From contig JBCCHN010000062.1 of assembly GCA_039028695.1 (NCBI GenBank), forward strand, positions 1-28,043: a stretch of DNA of 28,043 nucleotides, in the 5' to 3' direction. How positions within the stretch are numbered: position 1 is the stretch's first letter; each line of letters opens with the position of its first letter. The notes beneath the pieces are model-generated. The model saw nothing but the letters and a program-made list of their open reading frames with translations, was not told where the DNA came from and ran no database searches. Source of the stretch: JANQKX01 sp039028695 (GTDB lineage: Bacteria > Pseudomonadota > Alphaproteobacteria > Kiloniellales > Kiloniellaceae). Made by a program: the position numbers and the translations under genes. Of the stretch, positions 24,140 through 28,043 are shown piece by piece.

Positions 24140-24166
24140 GGCGGTGGCGAGCCTGCTCACGCCGCC
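24140..24166 (+). terminator. GC-rich hairpin after the M48 gene
   Basis: GGCGG (24140-24144) and CCGCC (24162-24166) pair around GAG (24049-proximal position 24149-24151) and CTC (24156-24158), giving an interrupted stem 16 bases after the operon stop. No T-run follows, so it may be an RNA stability element rather than an intrinsic terminator. Confidence 0.3.
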
Positions 24167-24222
24167 CCAGGTCATTGCCGATCGATTACTTCTGGAATGG
24201 TCCCGTCTTTGAGAGGCATTTC

Positions 24223-24473
24223 ATGGTCGATCAGGAATTGCCTCTAAATCGGGCAATTCTACACAGAACGCTATCTTAAAAACACATCCTGCCGTCGCCA
24301 AAGCCTCGTGGCTGAGGGAAAATGTCTTCTGTTTATCTGCCAAGCTTGGCCTCCCTTGGTATCCGCCACCCATAGACCGATTGAACCGCGCCCTTTTCTT
24401 ACCGGAATTTGTTTTGGCAGGTGCAGATCTGCCAGTCTATATTGCGGCCAGGCAAATGACGGGTGACGGATGA
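24223..24473 (+). pseudogene. Possible small gene with one frame break, overlapping the DUF502 start
   Basis: An ATG at 24223 with GAGAGG before it encodes 18 codons (MVDQELPLNRAILHRTLS) and meets a TAA. Shifting one base there opens a protein-like frame to 24473, including SWLRENVFCLSAKLGLPWY and then PPPIDRLNRALFLPEFVLAG. This frame ends in TGA inside an ATGA overlap with the DUF502 start, an arrangement typical of coupled genes. No family is recognised and no frame-intact start was found except a TTG at 24381 (29 codons). It may be a decayed gene, a sequence error, or chance. Confidence 0.3.
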
Positions 24474-26002
24474 ACGGAAAAGATAAGGATAAGGCAGGCT
24501 TGGACAAGGGCGCTGATCCCAAGGCCAAGCGCCCCGCGTTTGCTGTGCGGTTCAGAAACTACTTTTTGGCCGGCATCATCGTTACCGCGCCCATTGCCAT
24601 TACCTTTTGGCTGGCTTGGAAAATTCTGAGCCTTATCGACAATCGGGTTACACCACTTATCCCGCCAAAATGGAATCCGGAGACCTATTTACCCTTCGGT
24701 GTTCCCGGTTTGGGGCTCGTGGTCATTATTTTATTCCTCATCTTAGTGGGCTTTTTGACCGCAGGCTATGTGGGTCGGTTTTGGACAGCGCTCAGCGAGC
24801 GCCTGGTGGCGCGGGTTCCGGTCATTCGTTCTGTCTATAGTTGGGTTAAGCAGGTTTTTGAGACGGTCCTTTCCCAGCAATCTACCGCCTTTCGCGAGGT
24901 GGTGCTGGTGGAATATCCTTGCCGCGGGTCCTGGGCGGTGGGCTTTATCACTGGTCAGACCGAGGGAGAGGTCCAGGATCTCACCAGCGAAACGGTCATG
25001 AACGTCTTCGTGCCCGCCACTCCCAATCCGACCACCGGATTTTTACTGTTTATCCCTGAGCGGGACGTGCACCATCTACCCATGTCGGTGGAGGAGGGCA
25101 TTAAGCTTGTCATCTCAGGCGGCATCGTCACCCCGCCGGAAAAGGATGAAGAGGAGGAGGATCAGCGCGCCTGGCAAGGGGTCACCGCCACGGAAAAATC
25201 GCAGCGGCGCGCTCAGCGGCTGCAGGACAAAATTGTTATCAAGGCCGACCCGCGTAAGGACGCGCGGGATGCCCAGATAAGATTCGTCGCGCGCATTAGG
25301 AACTATCTCTTTACTGGCACTTTGGTGACCGCGCCCATTTCCATCACCATCTGGTTGGCTTGGGAATTTATCTCCCTGGTCGACCGCAATGTGACCCCCT
25401 TGATTCCCGTGCGCTGGAATCCGGAAACCTACTTGCCCTTCGGCCTGCCGGGACTTGGCATGGTCATAGCGGTCCTCTTGTTAACTCTCATTGGTTTTTT
25501 TACAGCCGGTATTCTAGGGCGCAGTCTGGTTAAGGCAGGCGAGCGCCTTCTCGACCGCTTGCCCGTGATCCGGGGCGTCTATAGTGCGGTGAAGCAGATC
25601 ATCGAGACCGTTTTCAAAAACCAGTCTCAGGCCTTTCGTGAGGTGGTACTGATCCAATATCCCCGCCAAGAGTCCTGGGCTATTGGCTTCATCACCGGCA
25701 CGGCCACCGATCAGATCCAAAAAAGAACTCCGGCTCAATCATTGAATATCTTTTTGCCCACGACACCCAATCCCACCTCGGGGTTTTTGCTTTTTATTCC
25801 GGAAACCGAGGTCAGGCGCTTGAGCATGACGGTGGAGGAGGGGCTGAAAATGGTCATTTCAGGCGGCATCGTCACGCCTGAATCAGCAGCGCAAAGCGAG
25901 GCTGATACCGAGTCCGAGGAGGGCAGGGCGCCACAGGGCGCCACGGCCGACCCAGGGTCTTCTGGCTCCTATCCGACCGGGGCACAAAAGGAAGCGACTT
26001 AG
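24470..26002 (+). CDS. Double DUF502 membrane protein
   Basis: This 510-residue protein is made of two complete DUF502 domains, at residues 24-222 and 272-470. They align without a gap at an offset of 248 residues and share about 60 percent identity by hand count. Shared blocks are WNPETYLPFG, FREVVL, NPTxGFLLFIPE and VISGGIVTP. Each domain has two membrane helices (~33-53 and 81-100 in copy 1; ~281-301 and 328-347 in copy 2), so four helices in all. A charged linker (223-271, EKDEEEEDQR) joins them. Single-domain DUF502 proteins of about 200 residues are the norm and often neighbour recG in alphaproteobacteria; the doubled form is unusual. The function of the family is not established. The ATG overlaps an upstream frame as ATGA, with only a weak ribosome site. 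The stop lies 16 bases from the convergent recG stop. Confidence 0.92.
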   Translation: MNGKDKDKAGLDKGADPKAKRPAFAVRFRNYFLAGIIVTAPIAITFWLAWKILSLIDNRVTPLIPPKWNPETYLPFGVPGLGLVVIILFLILVGFLTAGYVGRFWTALSERLVARVPVIRSVYSWVKQVFETVLSQQSTAFREVVLVEYPCRGSWAVGFITGQTEGEVQDLTSETVMNVFVPATPNPTTGFLLFIPERDVHHLPMSVEEGIKLVISGGIVTPPEKDEEEEDQRAWQGVTATEKSQRRAQRLQDKIVIKADPRKDARDAQIRFVARIRNYLFTGTLVTAPISITIWLAWEFISLVDRNVTPLIPVRWNPETYLPFGLPGLGMVIAVLLLTLIGFFTAGILGRSLVKAGERLLDRLPVIRGVYSAVKQIIETVFKNQSQAFREVVLIQYPRQESWAIGFITGTATDQIQKRTPAQSLNIFLPTTPNPTSGFLLFIPETEVRRLSMTVEEGLKMVISGGIVTPESAAQSEADTESEEGRAPQGATADPGSSGSYPTGAQKEAT

Positions 26003-26018
26003 CGCCACGGGCGACAGC

Positions 26019-28043
26019 CTAACCGGAACTCAAAAGACGTACCGCGGCGTCTCGCTCGAACAAATAGAGCAAAATTTGCAAGGCCTTACCCCGGGGGCTA
26101 TCCAAGCCCCCATCCCGTTGCAAAAGTAGCTTCGCCTCATCGCGCGCCGTGGCAAGCAGCTCCCCATGGACCGCCAGGTCGGCCAAGCGAAATTCGGGAA
26201 AGCCGCTTTGCCGGGTCCCCAAAAGTTCGCCGGCGCCCCTTAGACGCAAATCCTCTTCGGCAATCTCAAACCCGTCCTCGCTGCGCCGCATCATCTCCAG
26301 ACGCGCCCGCGCGGTCTTGCCCAGGGGGCCTTGGTAAATCAACAGACAGGTCGCCGGGTCTCGCCCCCGGCCGATGCGGCCCCGCAATTGGTGCAATTGA
26401 GCCAAGCCAAAGCGCTCGGCATGCTCGATCACCATGACCCGGGCCAGAGGTACGTCCACCCCTACCTCAATGACGGTGGTGGCCACCAAGAGGTCCACAT
26501 CTCCGGTCACGAAGGACTGCATGGCAGCGTCCTTGTCCCGGCTCTTCATGCGTCCGTGGATCAAGCCTACTTTGCCGGGAAAACGTTCGGCCAAGGCGTT
26601 AAAGCGATCCTCGGCGGCGGCTAGATCCAAGGTCTCGGACTCCTCCACCAGCGGACAGACCCAAAAAACTTTATGGCCCTTATCCAAGGATCGGCCCGCT
26701 GCGGTCACCACATCGGCGAGCCGCTCCGACGGCAGGACTCGGGTATCCACGGGCTGGCGGCCTGGCGGCTTTTCCAATAGGCGCGAGGTTTCCATATCCC
26801 CATAGGCCGTCAGCATCAAAGTGCGCGGGATAGGAGTAGCCGTCATAACCAAAACGTCCACTCCATGGCCCTTGGCAGTCAGCTCCAAGCGTTGGTGCAC
26901 GCCAAAGCGATGCTGTTCGTCGATGACCGCGAGCGAGAGATTGTGAAAGCCCACATCCTTTTGAAAGAGCGCATGGGTGCCAACGGCAATCTGGCTTTCC
27001 CCCCGTTCCAGACGTCCCAGTTTTTCTCGCCGCTCTACCCCTTTATCGCGCCCGGTCAAGACCTCCATTCCCATGCCGAGGGGGGCCAGCAGCGGCTCTA
27101 TGGTGCGCGCGTGCTGCTGTACCAGAATTTCCGTAGGCGCCATGAGGGCCGCTTGCCCGCCGCTCTCCACCGCAATTAGCATGGCCATCAGGGCCACAAT
27201 GGTTTTACCACTACCCACATCCCCTTGAAGCAGGCGCAGCATACGACCATCAGCAGCCATGTCCGTGGCGATTTCGTTAACCGCCCGATTTTGAGCATCG
27301 GTCAGGGAAAAGGGCAGGGCCTCCAAGACCTTTTCCCGCAGCCGACCGTCTCCATTCTGTGCTCGACCTTGGCGACGGGATTGATGCTGGCGGATCAAGG
27401 CTAGAGCCAGTTGATTGGCGAGTAGCTCGTCATAGGCCAGGCGGCATCTGGCCGGAGTCGAGGGCGAGAGATCATCCTCGCTTTCGGGGTGATGTGCGAC
27501 TTTTAGGGCGTCCCGCCAGTCGGGCCACTTTTCCCGCTCCTTATGAGCCGGATCCAGCCATTCGGGCAAAGCCGGCGCTGTCTTCAGTGCCGCACGAACA
27601 ACCTTTTGGACAACCTTTTGTGTTAGGCCCGCCGTCAGGGGATAGGTCGGCTCCACCACCATGACGGCCTCAGCCTCTTCGAGAGGAACCGCATGATCCG
27701 GGTGGGTCATCTGAAGGCGTCCGGAAAAGATATCCACCTTGCCGCTGATTAAACGTTGGGAGCCGGGTGGAAGTATCTTGGCCAAATAGTCCGGCCGGGC
27801 ATGGAAGAAAACCAGCTCGATCTCGCCGCCGTCGTCATGACAAAAGACACGATAAGGCTGTCGGCGATTTGGCGGCGAGTGATGCTCACCAACGGTGACC
27901 GTCATGCTGGCAATCCTGCCGGGCCGGGCGTGTGCTAGGGTTGGGGCATAGCGCCGATCGATGATGCCAGCGGGTAGGTGCCAGCAGAGATCGACCAAAT
28001 GCTCGCCGGCTAAGGTGGCAAAAAGCTTGCCATAGCGCGGGCC
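26019..28043 (-). CDS. recG: ATP-dependent DNA helicase RecG (5' end outside window)
   Basis: The frame is open to the right edge (GPRYGKLFATLAGEHLVDLC), so about 20 N-terminal residues are missing; 674 are visible against ~690-700 in the family. The N-terminal wedge/OB domain is present (DLCWHLPAGIIDRRYAPT, FSGRLQMTHPDH). The helicase core shows Walker A GDVGSGKT (about 274-281 of the visible part), DEQH (about 375-378), TATPIPRT (about 401-408), VIEVGVDVP and QLRGRIGRG. The C-terminal EEDLRLRGAGELLGTRQSGF block is the RecG signature. RecG remodels stalled replication forks and branch-migrates recombination intermediates in the cytoplasm. It converges with the DUF502 gene. Confidence 0.98.
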   Translation of the reverse strand, partial: GPRYGKLFATLAGEHLVDLCWHLPAGIIDRRYAPTLAHARPGRIASMTVTVGEHHSPPNRRQPYRVFCHDDGGEIELVFFHARPDYLAKILPPGSQRLISGKVDIFSGRLQMTHPDHAVPLEEAEAVMVVEPTYPLTAGLTQKVVQKVVRAALKTAPALPEWLDPAHKEREKWPDWRDALKVAHHPESEDDLSPSTPARCRLAYDELLANQLALALIRQHQSRRQGRAQNGDGRLREKVLEALPFSLTDAQNRAVNEIATDMAADGRMLRLLQGDVGSGKTIVALMAMLIAVESGGQAALMAPTEILVQQHARTIEPLLAPLGMGMEVLTGRDKGVERREKLGRLERGESQIAVGTHALFQKDVGFHNLSLAVIDEQHRFGVHQRLELTAKGHGVDVLVMTATPIPRTLMLTAYGDMETSRLLEKPPGRQPVDTRVLPSERLADVVTAAGRSLDKGHKVFWVCPLVEESETLDLAAAEDRFNALAERFPGKVGLIHGRMKSRDKDAAMQSFVTGDVDLLVATTVIEVGVDVPLARVMVIEHAERFGLAQLHQLRGRIGRGRDPATCLLIYQGPLGKTARARLEMMRRSEDGFEIAEEDLRLRGAGELLGTRQSGFPEFRLADLAVHGELLATARDEAKLLLQRDGGLDSPRGKALQILLYLFERDAAVRLLSSG

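Noticed and set aside
24271..24528. 85-codon minus-strand frame before the DUF502 gene
   Set aside because: It overlaps the DUF502 start, has no ribosome site and no recognisable pattern.
1..28043. CRISPR array, insertion sequence or phage genes
   Set aside because: No short regularly spaced direct repeats with unique spacers, no transposase or phage structural motifs, and no terminal inverted repeats were seen.

Overview
This window looks like chromosomal DNA of an alphaproteobacterium, probably a Rhodospirillales-like marine or aquatic lineage. The reasons are a DUF3126-family gene, a DUF502-type membrane protein next to recG, an HSDL2-type short-chain dehydrogenase, an orphan hybrid histidine kinase with CtrA-like boxes in front of it, and a moderate GC content with TTAA-rich intergenic gaps. 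The species cannot be named from this evidence. There is no integrase, transposase, CRISPR array or plasmid gene.

Layout. (1) 1-5376, minus strand: 1792 codons of the N-terminal part of a giant type-I-secreted RTX adhesin, built from cadherin-like, VCBS-like and carbohydrate-binding-like modules. Its C-terminus lies beyond the left edge. (2) 5608-7275: a two-gene acyl-CoA unit (crotonase-fold isomerase/hydratase and HSDL2-like SDR). (3) 7520-10498: a 992-residue hybrid histidine kinase with one degenerate and one intact receiver. (4) 10547-16650: mostly small or poorly known genes. They include a 59-residue membrane protein on the minus strand, a secreted calcineurin-type phosphoesterase, an HTH/coiled-coil protein, a secreted cysteine-containing protein, a Tam-like methyltransferase and DUF3126. 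(5) 16884-18415: a frameshifted nitroreductase, a DksA/TraR-type zinc finger protein and a two-helix membrane protein. (6) 18711-19008: two tandem tRNA-Leu genes (anticodons GAG and CAG) behind a stable-RNA-like promoter. (7) 19529-24124: a three-gene cell-envelope operon made of a CHASE2 membrane protein with no recognised output domain, a small exported protein and an M48 metalloprotease lipoprotein. (8) 24470-28043: a DUF502 protein containing two full DUF502 domains, convergent with recG, which runs off the right edge.

How the genes work together. The clearest functional unit is the CHASE2 / small exported protein / M48 lipoprotein operon. All three products point into the periplasm, so a sensor or scaffold working with an envelope protease is a reasonable but untested reading, and this is the best candidate for an undescribed system here. 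The crotonase and SDR genes probably serve one acyl-CoA pathway. One exact TTAA-N7-TTAA box and repeated TTAACCAT half-sites suggest that some genes, notably the hybrid kinase and the 16330-16650 membrane protein, belong to a CtrA regulon.

Two places (the T8 run at 17264-17271 and the 24223-24473 gap) look like single-base frame breaks. They could be real decay, slippage or sequencing error.
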